This document shows positions 25,587 through 34,267 of a stretch of DNA of 64,000 nt, piece by piece. The first letter of the stretch is position 1. Every line of letters starts with the position of its first letter. The notes under the pieces were generated by a model that saw only the letters and a program-made list of their open reading frames with translations, did no database searches and had not been told where the DNA came from. Source of the stretch: JAJFUE01 sp039683515 (GTDB lineage: Bacteria; Sumerlaeota; Sumerlaeia; MVZB01). The stretch is taken from NCBI GenBank assembly GCA_039683515.1, contig JBDKRG010000038.1, positions 1 through 64,000 of the forward strand, read 5' to 3'. The translations under genes were made by a program, and so were the position numbers.

Positions 25587-28108
25587 CGCGCCGCGGCCTC
25601 CTCTTCCTTTGGCCCGTTCTCCGCCGGCGGCGCGGCCTTGACGAGCTTGACCGCCGGCAGCCCGGCGCCGTCGTCCAACCGAAGCCCCAGCACGTTGGCC
25701 GCGCCGTAGGCCACGCCCTCGGCCAGATACCGATTGATGCGCACCTGGCTCGGGATTTCGGAGCCGCCCTCGATCATCACCCAATCGCTTTCGCTGAGCC
25801 CGAGCCGCGCCGCGTCGGCCGGGCTGAGCTCGAGGCGCGGCCGCGGCCGCAGCGCGTCGAACTCGCTCGAGCGCGAGCCGAGATGATCCGGCCCCTGCGA
25901 ATGCTGCACCCACCAAAGCCGTAGGTCGCTTCGGCCCGAAGCGACATGGGTTTTCATTTCCGGCCGCCCGCTCGAATGCAGCTTGAACGCCGGCCGCTTC
26001 GTCACGCCGAAGTAGTTGTGCGTGCGCTGCGGGGCCTCGGGGCCGGGCTGCTTGAGCACGAACGCGTCGAGCGTCAGCTCGGGCCGCCCCCACGCGCGCG
26101 CCAGCTGCGCGAACACCTCGTGCGCGCGCTTCGTCGCCATCGTGTCTCCCATTTTCATCCCGATCAGCTCGAGGAGCCGCCACTCCTCCTGCGCCCGGCC
26201 CGGCGCGCGGACCCCCTTGCTCATCCGTTGCAGCGTCCCGTCGATGTCGGTCATCGAGCCGTCGCACTCCATGAACATCGAGCCCGGCAGCACGACCGCC
26301 GCCCGCTCGGTGATCCACGACGGGAAGACGTCGATCGCGATGACGGTCGGCGTCGCGGCGAGCGCGCGCTCGATCAGCCCGCGGCGCGGGTGATGGACCA
26401 GTTCGTCGGCGCGATGCAGGAACAACACCTTGAACCTGCCCGCGGCGGCCAGCTCGAGCAGCCCCGGCGCGGCCGGACCGGCCTCGGCGACCGGCTCGCC
26501 GCCGGCCAGCCGATCGCACTGCGCGCCCGAGTGATAAGCCCCCTTGGCGTTGCGAGCGGCCGTCACCGGGAGGAAATGCCACCCCTCGCCGAGCGCCCGC
26601 GCCAGCCGCAGCGCCACCGGCACGAGCTCCGGCGCGAGCGCGCCGCCCGCCGCGTCGAGCGAGAGCGCAAGCAGCCCCTGTTCGGCAAGGAGCAACCCGA
26701 ACAGCCGCTCCATCCCTTGCGGCGCGTTGGCCGCGTCCTTGCCACGCTCGAGCCCCTCCGCCAGCGCGCCGAGCGCCGCCGCAAGCTTCTCCGGCCGTTC
26801 GAGCCACGCCGTTTCGGCCTGGCCGCCCAGCCACGCGTCCACGCGCGAATCGATCAGGCCCAGCCGCGTCCGCTTGAGCCGCGCCCCCTCGCGCAGCCGC
26901 AGCGCGATGTCCGGGGCCGTGTCGATCAGCTCGCCGCACGCGACGGCCACCGTCGATTGATACGCCTTTCGGTCGAGCAGGTCGAAGTCGCCGTCGCTCG
27001 CGCCGAGCGCCACCCCCACCGCCTGCGCGGCCGCCTCGCTCCCGAACCGCCCGCGCCAGTCGACGTGCGGCGTTTTGCAGACCTCGCGCGCCAGCCGGCC
27101 AAACAGGTAAAACTCCTCGTTCGTCGAGCGCTCGCCCGCGATGAAGCACGCCTCGCCCGGCGCGCACGCCTTGAGCGCCTCGGCGGCCGCTTCGAGCGCC
27201 TTTTCCAGATCGGCCGCCTTGCCGCGCACAAGCGCCTCGAGCAGCCGGTCCTCGCTGTTGGCGTGCAGCGACCCGAACCGCGTCTCGTTGCTGATGAACC
27301 GCGTCGTGTCCTCGTCGATTGTGTAGAGCCCGTGCCGCCGCCGCGCCGGGGGCGTCACGCGGTAGAGCCGCCCGCCACGCGTCCAGGCCGTCACGATCCC
27401 GACCGCGTGGCGCGGCGTCGTGATCGTCTGGCGCAGTTCCCACGGCCGCGCCTCGAACCGGAACGGCTTGCTCGTCAGGCACCCGACCGGGCACAAATCA
27501 ATGACGTTGCCCGAGAACGGATTGGCGACCGGCCCATTCCCGAATGTCCCGATGTAATTGCGGCTGCCGTGGCCGAACACGCCCATGACGTGCTCGCCCG
27601 CGACCTCGTCGCAGAACCGCACGCACCTCGTGCACATGATGCAGCGGTTGCGCTCGATATCGATGAGCGGATCGAACTGGGGCTTGACGAACCGCCGCCG
27701 CGCGTCGACCGTCCGCGCCGTCCCCCACCCGTATTCCATTGAATACCGCTGCAGCATGCACTCGCCGCCGCGGTCGCAGACCGGGCAGTCGAGCGGATGG
27801 TTCATCAGCAAAAATTCCATCATCCCCTTGCGGCAGTCGTCGATCAGCTCCGAATCGGTGCGGATCTTCAAATTTTCCGTAACGACCATGTTGCACGAGA
27901 TTTCAGATTTGGGCCGCCCTTCGATTTCAACCAGGCACAGCCGGCAATTGCCCGCCACCGACAGCGCCGGCTGGTAGCAGTAATGCGGCACGTAATGCCC
28001 GACATCGAGCAGCGCCTGAAGCAAATTCCTGCCCTTGGGCAGCATCAATTCCTTGCCATTAACGCTGACGGCGACAAACGGAGGTGAATCTGGAATTCTA
28101 ATGGTCAT
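25583..28108 (-). CDS. nuoG: NADH-quinone oxidoreductase subunit G
   Basis: NuoG is the largest peripheral-arm subunit and carries several iron-sulfur clusters. The 841-residue product starts with a ferredoxin-like 2Fe-2S domain (YVPHYCYQPALSVAGNCRLCLVEI), then the His-Cys3 region (NHPLDCPVCDRGGECMLQ) and the 4Fe-4S domain (CIMCTRCVRFCDEVAG, LCPVGCLTSKPFRFEARPWE). A molybdopterin-oxidoreductase-like part follows that is Ala-rich and poorly conserved in the middle (about 300-560). A C-terminal beta-barrel domain starts near FDALRPRPRLELSPADAARLGL. A GTAGG palindrome lies in frame just before that domain, read as HVASGRSDLR (25921-25947). Upstream lies the transposase that separates it from nuoF. 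Confidence 0.93.
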   Translation of the reverse strand: MTIRIPDSPPFVAVSVNGKELMLPKGRNLLQALLDVGHYVPHYCYQPALSVAGNCRLCLVEIEGRPKSEISCNMVVTENLKIRTDSELIDDCRKGMMEFLLMNHPLDCPVCDRGGECMLQRYSMEYGWGTARTVDARRRFVKPQFDPLIDIERNRCIMCTRCVRFCDEVAGEHVMGVFGHGSRNYIGTFGNGPVANPFSGNVIDLCPVGCLTSKPFRFEARPWELRQTITTPRHAVGIVTAWTRGGRLYRVTPPARRRHGLYTIDEDTTRFISNETRFGSLHANSEDRLLEALVRGKAADLEKALEAAAEALKACAPGEACFIAGERSTNEEFYLFGRLAREVCKTPHVDWRGRFGSEAAAQAVGVALGASDGDFDLLDRKAYQSTVAVACGELIDTAPDIALRLREGARLKRTRLGLIDSRVDAWLGGQAETAWLERPEKLAAALGALAEGLERGKDAANAPQGMERLFGLLLAEQGLLALSLDAAGGALAPELVPVALRLARALGEGWHFLPVTAARNAKGAYHSGAQCDRLAGGEPVAEAGPAAPGLLELAAAGRFKVLFLHRADELVHHPRRGLIERALAATPTVIAIDVFPSWITERAAVVLPGSMFMECDGSMTDIDGTLQRMSKGVRAPGRAQEEWRLLELIGMKMGDTMATKRAHEVFAQLARAWGRPELTLDAFVLKQPGPEAPQRTHNYFGVTKRPAFKLHSSGRPEMKTHVASGRSDLRLWWVQHSQGPDHLGSRSSEFDALRPRPRLELSPADAARLGLSESDWVMIEGGSEIPSQVRINRYLAEGVAYGAANVLGLRLDDGAGLPAVKLVKAAPPAENGPKEEEAAAR
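25921..25947. repeat. GTAGG palindrome inside nuoG
   Basis: GTAGGTCGCTTCGG, then CCCGAAGCGACAT. The core is identical to the copy that ends rimM, but in the opposite orientation relative to the gene. It is read as nine codons in frame, so nuoG stays open. Confidence 0.85.
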
Positions 28109-28157
28109 GCCTTATGAACGCCTCGTATCTCTATGATCCCGCATCTTCTTGGCCGTG

Positions 28158-28815
28158 TCCCAGTCCCGGAGGGACGATCGCTTTCAGCCCGCCATGACAA
28201 TGGCGGGTAACGGACGATTAAAAACACCGAGTCCCGGAGGGACGGTTGATCAACCAAACACGTAATCCTCCTGGTATTCGATCATGTGCATTTTCAAGAA
28301 CGCCTTGTATTCGTCTTCAAATGTTCTCTTTCGGTGATGCTCGCCTTGGTTCCGAATGTACTTCGTCGTAGCCTCAATCTGTGAGAATCCATTCGTGAAA
28401 ACGCCATAACCTTCCTGCCACTGGAACCTGACACTCGGCGCAATCTCCTCGTTGGCCCATTTTGACGATCCCGCCTTGATGAGTTGAATGCCTTTCGCCG
28501 GCGCCATCGATGGCGGAATCATCAGGAAAATGTGGCAATGATTTTCGGTTCCTCCCGCGATCAACGATTTCATCCCGTTTTCCCGGGCGATCCCGCCCAT
28601 GTAATCCCACAACCGCCCCATCCATTCCGGCAGTATCAGTTTCGTCCGGTTCCGAGTCGAGAAGACGAAATGATAAAGACAACTACCGTAGGTATGGCCG
28701 CCCATTGCATGGGTCCTTTCTCATTCGTCCCTGCCGGGACTCGGTTATTCTCTCCGTCATCGTTTCCCGCCATTGTCATGGCGGGCTGAAAGCGCCCGTC
28801 CCTGCGGGACTGGGA
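28158..28815 (-). mobile_element. REP-associated transposase element in the nuo locus
   Basis: A transposase gene at 28250-28705 is bracketed by two long, nearly matching arms in inverted orientation: 28158-28244 and 28726-28815. Each arm contains, in order, a GTCCCGGAGGGAC-type hairpin, CGCTTTCAGCCCGCCAT, GACA, ATGGCGGG, a variable stretch, and a second GAGTCCCGG(C)AGGGACG hairpin. Two REP-type hairpin pairs flanking their own transposase is the layout of a complete RAYT unit. It sits between nuoG and nuoF with a small gene. Confidence 0.85.
28250..28705 (-). CDS. REP-associated tyrosine transposase (IS200-like Y1 family)
   Basis: The 151-residue product is a single Y1 transposase domain: SCLYHFVFSTRNRTKLILPEW at the N-terminus, a His-x-His metal site as NHCHIFLMIPPSM, and the helix FSQIEATTKYIRNQGEHHRKRTFEDEY, in which the Tyr of TKYIRNQ is the expected nucleophile. 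Such proteins nick single-stranded REP hairpins at a tetranucleotide and are thought to spread REP sequences. No motif is missing, so it may still be active. It lies on the nuo strand. The flanking arms match each other and should be its substrates. Confidence 0.92.
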   Translation of the reverse strand: MGGHTYGSCLYHFVFSTRNRTKLILPEWMGRLWDYMGGIARENGMKSLIAGGTENHCHIFLMIPPSMAPAKGIQLIKAGSSKWANEEIAPSVRFQWQEGYGVFTNGFSQIEATTKYIRNQGEHHRKRTFEDEYKAFLKMHMIEYQEDYVFG

Positions 28816-28838
28816 AGTCATTTCTCATCCAAAGGGTT

Positions 28839-29006
28839 TTACTTGATGTTCTGCTTCACATACCCAAACGCCATTAAAGCAAGCAAGGGACTCGTGATGA
28901 TCACCACATCAAGTCCTGTTGGCCTGTTCATGTAACCAATCGCGTAAACAATAGCCTCAAGTGGCAGAAAAATAAGTAAAAAGAAAATTGCTTGTTTTCC
29001 TTTCAT
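28839..29006 (-). CDS. small two-helix membrane protein, hypothetical
   Basis: A 55-residue frame starts seven bases after the nuoF stop: MKGKQAIFFLLIFLPLEAIVYAIGYMNRPTGL, then VVIITSPLLALMAFGYVKQNIK. It encodes two hydrophobic helices with a short polar turn and a basic end. No clear ribosome site precedes it, so translation would depend on coupling with nuoF. I recognise no family. It lies between nuoF and the transposase element and may be cargo, a remnant or a real accessory gene. Confidence 0.4.
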   Translation of the reverse strand: MKGKQAIFFLLIFLPLEAIVYAIGYMNRPTGLDVVIITSPLLALMAFGYVKQNIK

Positions 29007-29013
29007 GGTATTA

Positions 29014-30321
29014 TCAGAACTTCGTGTATCCCTTCTCAAACGGGCATTTCCCCTGGTCGATGTGCGCCTGGAATTCTTCCCGAAACCTCGGTATTGTCCG
29101 CACTAGGCTTCCTGTCGCGAACTCGCCCAGCGCGCAGATCGACCGGCCCGTGATGTTGCCGCAGATTTCTTCCAGCAGCTCCACGTCCCCCTGCACGCCC
29201 TGGCCGTTTTCCAGCCTTTTTAAAATCTTGTACATCCAGTTCGTCCCCTCGCGGCACGGCGTGCACTGCCCACAGCTCTCTTCCCAATAAAAATGCATCA
29301 AATTCAGCGAGGCCCACGCGAAGCAAACCGTCTCGTCCATCACGATGATCCCCGTCGATCCCAAAAACGTTCCATACTTGCGCGGGCCGTCGAAATCCAT
29401 CACCACGTCGAGCTCGTCCTCGAACAGCATCGGCACCGACGACCCGCCGGGGAAGACGGCCTTGAACTTGTTGCCGTCGCGGATCCCGCCCGCGTAATCA
29501 TAAATCAGCTCGCGCATCGTGACGCCGAGCGGCAGCTCGTAATTGCCGGGCCGTTTGACGTGCCCGCTGATCGAATAGACCGTCATCCCCGGCGATTTTT
29601 CGGTGCCGAGGCCCTTGAACCACTCGCCGCCGCGGCGCATCACCTCGGCCGCGATCGCCAGCGTCTCGACGTTGTTGACGACCGTCGGCGACATATACAA
29701 ACCCTGGATCGCGGGGAACGGCGGCCGATTGCGGGGGTATCCGCGCTTGCCCTCGATCGACTCGATGAGCGCCGTTTCCTCGCCGCAGATATACGCGCCC
29801 GCGCCGAGGTGGATCGCGATCTCGCAGTTGAACTCGCTCCCCAGAATCCCGCGCCCCACAAGCCCCGCGTCGCGCGCCTCGTCGAGCGCCCGCCGCATCT
29901 GCCGCGCCGCCTCGTAGTATTCCTTGCGAATATAAATATAAACATTTTCGGCGAGCGTCGCCAGCGCCGCGATGAGCGCCCCTTCGATCAACAAATGCGG
30001 CCTCTGTTCGAGCACCGGCCGGTTGCTGAACGTTCCCGGCTCGCTTTCGTCGGCGTTGACGCAGACGTAATGCGGCCGCTCGCGGTTACGCGGGATGAAC
30101 CCCCACTTGACGCCCGCCGGGAACCCCGCCCCGCCGCGCCCGCGGATGTTGGCGGCCTTGATCAGTTCCAGGACCTTGTCCGGCCCCATCTCCAGCGCGC
30201 GCTTCAAGCCATCATACCCGCCCTTGGCGCGGTAGTCGGCGAGCGATTCGGCGCTGCCGGAATACACGGTCCCGGTCACGCCGTGGGTCAGGACGGGTTT
30301 GTAGGAATTCGTGGGCCCCAT
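29014..30321 (-). CDS. nuoF: NADH-quinone oxidoreductase subunit F
   Basis: NuoF holds FMN, the NADH site and cluster N3, the electron entry point of complex I. The 435-residue product shows IRGRGGAGFPAGVKWGFIP for FMN and NADH binding, VCVNADESEPGTFSNRPVLEQRPHLLIEGALIAA, GAGAYICGEETALIESIEGKRGYPRNRPPFPA, and the cluster cysteines ESCGQCTPCREGTNW with a further Cys near the end (GRSICALG). The length is normal. The 147-base spacer to nuoE is filled with simple repeats. Confidence 0.96.
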   Translation of the reverse strand: MGPTNSYKPVLTHGVTGTVYSGSAESLADYRAKGGYDGLKRALEMGPDKVLELIKAANIRGRGGAGFPAGVKWGFIPRNRERPHYVCVNADESEPGTFSNRPVLEQRPHLLIEGALIAALATLAENVYIYIRKEYYEAARQMRRALDEARDAGLVGRGILGSEFNCEIAIHLGAGAYICGEETALIESIEGKRGYPRNRPPFPAIQGLYMSPTVVNNVETLAIAAEVMRRGGEWFKGLGTEKSPGMTVYSISGHVKRPGNYELPLGVTMRELIYDYAGGIRDGNKFKAVFPGGSSVPMLFEDELDVVMDFDGPRKYGTFLGSTGIIVMDETVCFAWASLNLMHFYWEESCGQCTPCREGTNWMYKILKRLENGQGVQGDVELLEEICGNITGRSICALGEFATGSLVRTIPRFREEFQAHIDQGKCPFEKGYTKF

Positions 30322-30468
30322 TGAAGAAATCCTGAATCCTAATATCTAAATCCTAAACAAATCTAAATTCACAATATCCAAATCATATCCAGGGCCGGTT
30401 TCGAAAATTCGAATTTCGGATTTCGAATTTGTTTCGGATTTCGGGATTAGGATTTCGTGCTTCATTCT
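30322..30468. repeat. simple-repeat spacer between nuoE and nuoF
   Basis: Drifting units such as AATCCTGAATCCTAATATC, TAAATCCTAAACAAATC and GAATTTCGGATTTCGAATTTG fill the whole spacer. I see no gene or terminator in it. Confidence 0.7.
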
Positions 30469-31020
30469 TTACGCTTTCCGGCCGTTGCGCCCGGTGAAAT
30501 ACGGCTTCCGTTTTCCCTGCCTGCATTCGTCAAGAATCCTGTCGACCTTTTCGCGCGTCAGCCTGGTCTCCAGCTCCTGGTTGACCAGCATGACCGGCGC
30601 CTCGCTGCACGCCCCGAGGCATTCGCGCCGCTCGATCGTGAACAGCCCGTCCTTCGTCGTCTCGGCCCACTCGATCCCGAGCTTTTCGCTCAAATACGCA
30701 TACAGCCCGTCGGCCGCCTTGAGCGCGCACGGCAGCGTCGCGCAAATCCCCAATACGTATTTGCCGACCGGCTCGCGGTGATACATTTGATAAAAGCTCA
30801 GGACCTCGTAGACCTCGGCCGGCGTGCAGCCGCAGATCTCCGCCGCTCGGACGGCCAATTCGTCGCTCACATAACCGTCCTCCTCTTGAATGAGCCACAG
30901 CACCGGCATCAGCGCCGATTGCCGCCGCGGGTAGCGCGCCAGGACCGGATCGATGTCCGCGCGCCGGCGTAAATAAAGGTCGTTTTCAGCTAGCGGGGTT
31001 TTGAGGTTTACTTCGGGCAT
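30469..31020 (-). CDS. nuoE: NADH-quinone oxidoreductase subunit E
   Basis: NuoE is the thioredoxin-fold subunit with the 2Fe-2S cluster N1a. The 183-residue product has an N-terminal helical part (RYPRRQSALMPVLWLIQEEDGYVSDELAVRAAEICGCTPAEVYEVLSFYQMY) and the four cluster cysteines in CATLPCALKAADG and RRECLGACSEAPVMLVNQ. I chose the ATG at MPEVNL; an ATG three codons upstream is possible, and the remaining upstream frame is translated simple repeat. Confidence 0.94.
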   Translation of the reverse strand: MPEVNLKTPLAENDLYLRRRADIDPVLARYPRRQSALMPVLWLIQEEDGYVSDELAVRAAEICGCTPAEVYEVLSFYQMYHREPVGKYVLGICATLPCALKAADGLYAYLSEKLGIEWAETTKDGLFTIERRECLGACSEAPVMLVNQELETRLTREKVDRILDECRQGKRKPYFTGRNGRKA

Positions 31021-31080
31021 TCGGTTCATCCGATTTTCGATTACGATTACGAGTACGAGCACGAGCACGAGCACGATTCT
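31021..31080. repeat. six-base periodic simple repeat between nuoD and nuoE
   Basis: CGATTTTCGATTACGATTACG, then GAGTACGAGCACGAGCACGA. This is the hexamer series of 7475 in inverted orientation. Confidence 0.75.
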
Positions 31081-31098
31081 TCAAGTTCAGTTCGCGCG

Positions 31099-32367
31099 CT
31101 AGCGGTCGATCTCCCCCAGCACGACGTCGATCGAGCCGATCACGGCGATCGTGTCGGCCAGCAGCCCGCCCCGGCACATCGGCCCAAGCGACTGCAGGTT
31201 CACGAACGACGGACTTCTTATTTTCAAACGGTACGGCGTGTAGCCGCCCATACTGACGATATAAAAGCCGAGCTCGCCCTTGCTCCCCTCGATCGGCGCG
31301 TAGGCCTCGCCGGGCGGGACGTAGATCCCCTCGCTCGCCAGCAGAAAGTGGTGGATCAGGTCCTCCATCGAGCGCTTGATGCGGGCGCGCGGCGGGTAGC
31401 AGACCTTCGGGTTGTCGATGTTGAGCGGCCCGTCCTGGGGCATCTTGTCGAGGCACTGCAGGATGATCCGGCAGCTCTGGAGCATCTCCTGCATGCGGCA
31501 TTCGTATCGCGCGTAGACGTCGCCCTGGGTCCGCACCGGCACCTCGAAGTCGACCTGGTCGTAATTCAGGTACGGGTTGATCTTGCGGACGTCGTAGTAG
31601 ACCCCCGAGCCGCGCAGCGACGGCCCGGTCAGGCAATGGTCGATCGCCTCCTCGCGGCTGATGACCCCCACCCCGCGCGTGCGCATGACGAAGATGTCGT
31701 TCATCGTCAGCAGGTCGGAGTAGTCCTTGTATTTGGACGGGAAATCCTCGACGAACGCGCGCACCCGGTCGAGCCAGCCGGCCGGCCAGTCGCGCGCGAC
31801 GCCGCCGACGCGCATGTAGCTGACGGTGAACCGCGCCCCGCTGATCTCCTCGAACAGGTCGTAGAGCGTCTCGCGCTCGCGGAACGTGTAGAGGAAGACC
31901 GTCATCGCGCCCAGTTCCATCGCGTGCGTCCCGAGCCACAGCAGGTGGCTCGAGATCCGCGCCATCTCGCACAGGATCATGCGCAGCCACTTGCAGCGCT
32001 CGGTGATCTCGACCCCGAGCAGCTTCTCGACGCTCAGCACGTAGGCCGTGTTGTTGAGCATCGGCGCGAGGTAGTCGAGCCGGTCGGTGTAGGGAATAAA
32101 TTTATGATACGTCTTGACCTCGGCCAGCTTTTCCTTGCCGCTGTGCAGGTAGCCGACGACGGGCCGCACGTCGAGGACCGTCTCGCCCTCGAGTTCCATG
32201 ATGAGGCGCAGCACGCCGTGCGTCGACGGGTGCTGCGGCCCGAGGTTGAGCGTCATGATCTCGGCCGTCGGGTAATCGTGCTCGACCGTGCGCCGCCCGC
32301 CGGGCTTGCCGGGAAGCGTCCAATCGGGCTGGCCCTGGGGCTTGATGTGCGGCTCATTCATAGGCAT
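31099..32367 (-). CDS. nuoD: NADH-quinone oxidoreductase subunit D
   Basis: NuoD forms the quinone site together with NuoB and NuoH and descends from the NiFe-hydrogenase large subunit. The 422-residue product shows MTLNLGPQHPSTHGVLRLIMELEGE with the quinone-binding His, VGYLHSGKEKLAE, YLAPMLNNTAYVLSVEKLLGVEI, and the C-terminal PPGEAYAPIEGSKGELGFYIVSMGGYTPYRLKIRSPSF, ending in VLGEIDR. The length is normal. nuoC and nuoD are separate genes here, not the fused form of enterobacteria. Confidence 0.97.
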   Translation of the reverse strand: MPMNEPHIKPQGQPDWTLPGKPGGRRTVEHDYPTAEIMTLNLGPQHPSTHGVLRLIMELEGETVLDVRPVVGYLHSGKEKLAEVKTYHKFIPYTDRLDYLAPMLNNTAYVLSVEKLLGVEITERCKWLRMILCEMARISSHLLWLGTHAMELGAMTVFLYTFRERETLYDLFEEISGARFTVSYMRVGGVARDWPAGWLDRVRAFVEDFPSKYKDYSDLLTMNDIFVMRTRGVGVISREEAIDHCLTGPSLRGSGVYYDVRKINPYLNYDQVDFEVPVRTQGDVYARYECRMQEMLQSCRIILQCLDKMPQDGPLNIDNPKVCYPPRARIKRSMEDLIHHFLLASEGIYVPPGEAYAPIEGSKGELGFYIVSMGGYTPYRLKIRSPSFVNLQSLGPMCRGGLLADTIAVIGSIDVVLGEIDR

Positions 32368-32399
32368 TTATCTTCAAGCACCGATCTGCGTATCAACTT

Positions 32400-32475
32400 T
32401 CACCATCTCTCATCTCTCATTTCTCATCTCTCATCGCTCATCGCTTTTTTTCATCATTCATCATTCATCATTCCC
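32400..32475. repeat. TCATC-type simple repeat between nuoC and nuoD
   Basis: TCTCATTTCTCATCTCTCAT and TTCATCATTCATCATTCATC runs. The same family is found at 23795, 46491 and 55370. Confidence 0.7.
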
Positions 32476-33048
32476 TCAAACGTCCCCGTCCTGCACGCGG
32501 ATGCGCGGCACGAGGTCGCTCGGCTCGCCGGCGTATTCGTCGGTGTCCTGCTTGTAGTAGAAGCTGGTCGAGCCGCCCAGCGGGAAGTCCTTGCGCAGCG
32601 GGTAGCCTTCCCAGTTGTCGGGCATCAGGATCCGGCGCAGGTCGGGGTGGCCGTCGAAGACGATGCCGAACATGTCGAAGACTTCGCGCTCGAGAAAATC
32701 GGCGCCCTTCCACAGCGGGACGATCGACCGGATCCGGCAGTCGGCCTCGGGGACCGGCGCCCGCAGCCGGATGCGGTGGTGGTGCGCGAGCGAGAGGAGC
32801 GCGTAGACGACGTCGAAGCGCGGCTCGCGCCCGGCCTCGAGGTAATCGATCGCCGTGATCTCGACGAGGATATCAAAGGCGAGCGCCGGATCGCGCCGCA
32901 GCGCCTCGACCGCTTCGTAAACGTTCCCGCGATCGACGACGAGCGTGACCTCGTCGCGGAACACGATCGCGTCGAGCAGCGCCTCGGCGCCGACCGCCTT
33001 GACGGCCGCCGACGCGGTCTCGAGCAATTGGGCTGGCTCAAGCGGCAC
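32476..33048 (-). CDS. nuoC: NADH-quinone oxidoreductase subunit C
   Basis: NuoC is a small structural subunit of the quinone module. The 190-residue product has the family core: ITAIDYLEAGREPRFDVVYALLSLAHHHRIRLRAPVPEADCRIRSIVPLWKGADFLEREVFDMFGIVFDGHPDLRRILMPDNWEGYPLRKDFPLGG. The start is a GTG at 33048 with AGGAG seven bases upstream, and that ribosome site overlaps the TAA of nuoB, so the two are coupled. A C-terminal tail of about 30 acidic residues follows the core. Confidence 0.94.
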   Translation of the reverse strand: MPLEPAQLLETASAAVKAVGAEALLDAIVFRDEVTLVVDRGNVYEAVEALRRDPALAFDILVEITAIDYLEAGREPRFDVVYALLSLAHHHRIRLRAPVPEADCRIRSIVPLWKGADFLEREVFDMFGIVFDGHPDLRRILMPDNWEGYPLRKDFPLGGSTSFYYKQDTDEYAGEPSDLVPRIRVQDGDV

Positions 33049-33060
33049 GTCGGATCTCCT

Positions 33061-33639
33061 TTACACCAGCGCCTGCGGGCTTTTCTGGATTTTCTTCTGC
33101 AGCAGCATGATCCCGTAGAGCAGCGCCTCGGGCCGCGGCGGGCAGCCCGGCACGTAGACGTCGACCGGGACGATCTGGTCGACCCCCTGCAGGACCGCGT
33201 ACGAGTTGTGCATCCCGCCGCAGCTGGCGCACGCCCCCATCGAGATCACCCACTTGGGCTCGGCCATCTGATCGTAGATGCGGCGCACCACCGGCGCCAT
33301 CTTCTTGCTCACCCACCCCGACACGATCATCAGGTCGGCCTGGCGCGGCGACGGCCGGAAGACTTCCATGCCGAAGCGCGACAGGTCGTAGCGGCTGGCG
33401 GCCGTGGCCATCATCTCGATGGCGCAGCACGCCAGGCCCATCGTCACCGGCCAGATCGAATTCTTGCGGCACCACGCAATGACTTCGTCGAGCGTCTTGA
33501 CGAGCCGCGCGTCGTGTTCGGCCGGCTTCAATTGATCCAGCTGCGCGAGGCCGTCCTCGTTGATCCATGGCGGGCGCTTGATCTTGTCGTCCCACGGCGG
33601 CGGCGGCGGTTGAGATTTCAGATGGCGCTTCAGCTCCAT
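33061..33639 (-). CDS. nuoB: NADH-quinone oxidoreductase subunit B
   Basis: NuoB carries cluster N2, which reduces quinone. The 192-residue product has the adjacent cysteines and the others of the N2 site: TMGLACCAIEMMATAASRYDLSRFG, SMGACASCGGMHNSY, and VYVPGCPPRPEALLYGI. The N-terminal 35 residues are Pro- and charge-rich. The ATG lies inside the nuoA end, overlapping by 10 bases. The length is normal for the family. Confidence 0.96.
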   Translation of the reverse strand: MELKRHLKSQPPPPPWDDKIKRPPWINEDGLAQLDQLKPAEHDARLVKTLDEVIAWCRKNSIWPVTMGLACCAIEMMATAASRYDLSRFGMEVFRPSPRQADLMIVSGWVSKKMAPVVRRIYDQMAEPKWVISMGACASCGGMHNSYAVLQGVDQIVPVDVYVPGCPPRPEALLYGIMLLQKKIQKSPQALV

Positions 33640-34004
33640 TTGAGCGCTCCCTTCCGCCATTCGTACAGCAGCCCGATCACCAGGATGAGCATGAAGAACA
33701 GCATCGCGAAGAACGCGAACCCCTGGAAACCGGGAATCGGCGCGCGGAACGCCACCGCCCACGTCAGGATCAGGACCGTCTCGACGTCGAACAGCAGGAA
33801 CAGCAGCGCCACGATGTAAAACTTGATCGGCAGGCGGATATTGGCCTCGTGGAACGGCAGCATGCCGCTCTCGTACGGCAGCGACTTGACCTTGCCGGGC
33901 CGGTGCGGGCCGATGATGCCCGACATCACCAGCGTGACGACGCCGAACGCCGCCGCCAGGCACACGATCATCAGGATGGGAATATACGGGTGCAGGTATT
34001 CCAT
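33630..34004 (-). CDS. nuoA: NADH-quinone oxidoreductase subunit A
   Basis: NuoA is a three-helix membrane subunit near the quinone chamber. From the ATG at 34004 the product is 124 residues: YIPILMIVCLAAAFGVVTLVMSGII, the conserved loop YESGMLPFHEANIRLPIKFYIVALLFLLFDVETVLILTWAVAF with its acidic FDVE motif, and FAMLFFMLILVIGLLYEWRKGALKWS. Longer starts exist without family support. It is the first gene of the nuo locus. The promoter must lie in 34005-34190, a region divergent to the nitroreductase, where I see no confident -35/-10 pair. Confidence 0.95.
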   Translation of the reverse strand: MEYLHPYIPILMIVCLAAAFGVVTLVMSGIIGPHRPGKVKSLPYESGMLPFHEANIRLPIKFYIVALLFLLFDVETVLILTWAVAFRAPIPGFQGFAFFAMLFFMLILVIGLLYEWRKGALKWS

Positions 34005-34267
34005 CGAGCTTGCCCCTCGCGCCCCCAGTTGCAAAAGCTCCCCCGTCATTCGGCCCAGATTGAGCCACAAACCAACAGTGCTTGCAAGGCTATCGATCGC
34101 AATGCTTTGTCTATCGGCACACTCGTGAAATATTCACCAATGCCGATTACCATAGTACAGTCGCGCCGTGAGCGCCCAAAGGAAAATCGGTTGTGATTTG
34201 GGCCCGGTTCTCTAAACTCAATACAAGCGCGCGAACGCGTCGGGCGCAATCTTTTCATCCGGGGGCA

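Noticed and set aside
25587..27494. Upstream extension of the nuoH frame through nuoG
   Set aside because: It is the shifted-frame shadow of nuoG. NuoH homology starts exactly at 25586, where the ATGA overlap lies.
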